Of a DNA stretch of 14,755 nucleotides, positions 14,648-14,755 are shown in pieces. The stretch comes from an uncultured Bacilli bacterium (GTDB taxonomy: Bacteria > Bacillota_I > Bacilli_A > RF39 > UBA660). The stretch covers positions 1-14,755 of the forward strand of contig CANRJL010000011.1 of NCBI GenBank assembly GCA_947630935.1. The letters run 5' to 3'. Both the position numbers and the translations under genes were made by a program. Position 1 is the stretch's first letter. Every line of letters starts with the position of its first letter. The notes beneath the pieces were generated by a model. It had not been told where the DNA came from. It searched no databases and saw nothing but the letters and a program-made list of their open reading frames with translations.

Positions 14648-14755
14648 TCAATCGAAAGTAGTATTTAATATATAATATGTATTTTTTCCAGTACCAACTT
14701 TTTCTATAATTTTTTCTTTTAATAATTCAGATAAAATAACTTTTGATCTAGCGGA
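14648..14755 (-). CDS. C-terminal end of a winged-helix-like protein (5' part outside window)
   Basis: The minus-strand frame is open from the window's right edge to TGA (complement of 14648-14650), giving 35 residues. The pattern S-R-S-K-V-I-x-x-x-L-L-K-E-K-I-I-E-K-V-G-x-G-K-x-x-Y-Y-x-L is the recognition helix plus beta-wing of a winged-helix domain. Such tails end many AlbA_2-type ATP-binding/transcriptional regulators and Fic family proteins. With only this piece I cannot tell which. TGA is used as a stop here, which supports the standard code. It is followed at a distance by the micro-gene and the hairpin terminator. Confidence 0.55.
   Translation of the reverse strand, partial: SARSKVILSELLKEKIIEKVGTGKNTYYILNTTFD

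Noticed and set aside
1..14755. CRISPR arrays, tRNA/rRNA genes and intact insertion sequences
   Set aside because: I found no regularly spaced direct repeats, no cloverleaf or rRNA-like segment and no transposase frame in the window. The 15-bp inverted repeat at 14395-14430 is a terminator hairpin, not an IS end.

Overview
The window is very AT-rich chromosomal DNA of a low-GC Gram-positive type. TGG encodes Trp throughout and TGA appears as a stop, so the standard bacterial code is used rather than the Mycoplasma code. Strong SD sequences, sigma-A type promoters with extended -10 elements, a T-box leader and intrinsic terminators with T-tracts all point to Bacillota. The mix of short lineage-specific membrane proteins and an archaeal/Rickettsia-type ValRS fits the Mollicutes-related gut Bacilli (RF39 / Erysipelotrichales-like), but that placement is inference.

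Layout: (i) positions 2-223 hold the 3' end of gatB, with a small terminator at its stop. (ii) Positions 283-7862 hold a tightly packed three-gene operon that I regard as the main discovery: two paralogous NACHT/STAND-type P-loop ATPases (532 and about 592 aa) followed by a 1393-aa protein of unknown family. The second ATPase carries an RNxxxH motif in its N-terminal helical region, the signature of HEPN ribonucleases. At the aligned position the first paralog has lost the Arg and His. Both ATPases end directly after a winged-helix-like tail, with no C-terminal repeat sensor, and the large helical third protein could be that missing part. I infer an NLR-like conflict or antiphage system with its parts split over three genes. 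(iii) Positions 7950-10376 hold a single-pass membrane protein whose ectodomain is an internal duplication, with WG-like repeats and two Cys-framed C-terminal repeats; it has its own strong promoter. (iv) Positions 10384-13107 hold a complete valS unit: promoter, T-box riboswitch with GUU (Val) specifier, anti-terminator/terminator, an archaeal-type valyl-tRNA synthetase, and a strong terminator. (v) Positions 13108-13386 are AT-rich, with at most a decayed gene trace. (vi) Positions 13387-14352 hold a 139-aa unknown protein driven by two tandem consensus promoters and a 124-aa three-TM membrane protein. (vii) Positions 14391-14755, on the minus strand, hold the end of a winged-helix-like protein followed by a possible 20-codon micro-gene with its own promoter, SD and a 15-bp hairpin terminator.

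The housekeeping genes (gatB, valS) frame an accessory segment (about 283-7862) that has its own promoter and looks like an insertion. Function assignments for the operon and the small genes rest on motifs read by eye, not on database searches.
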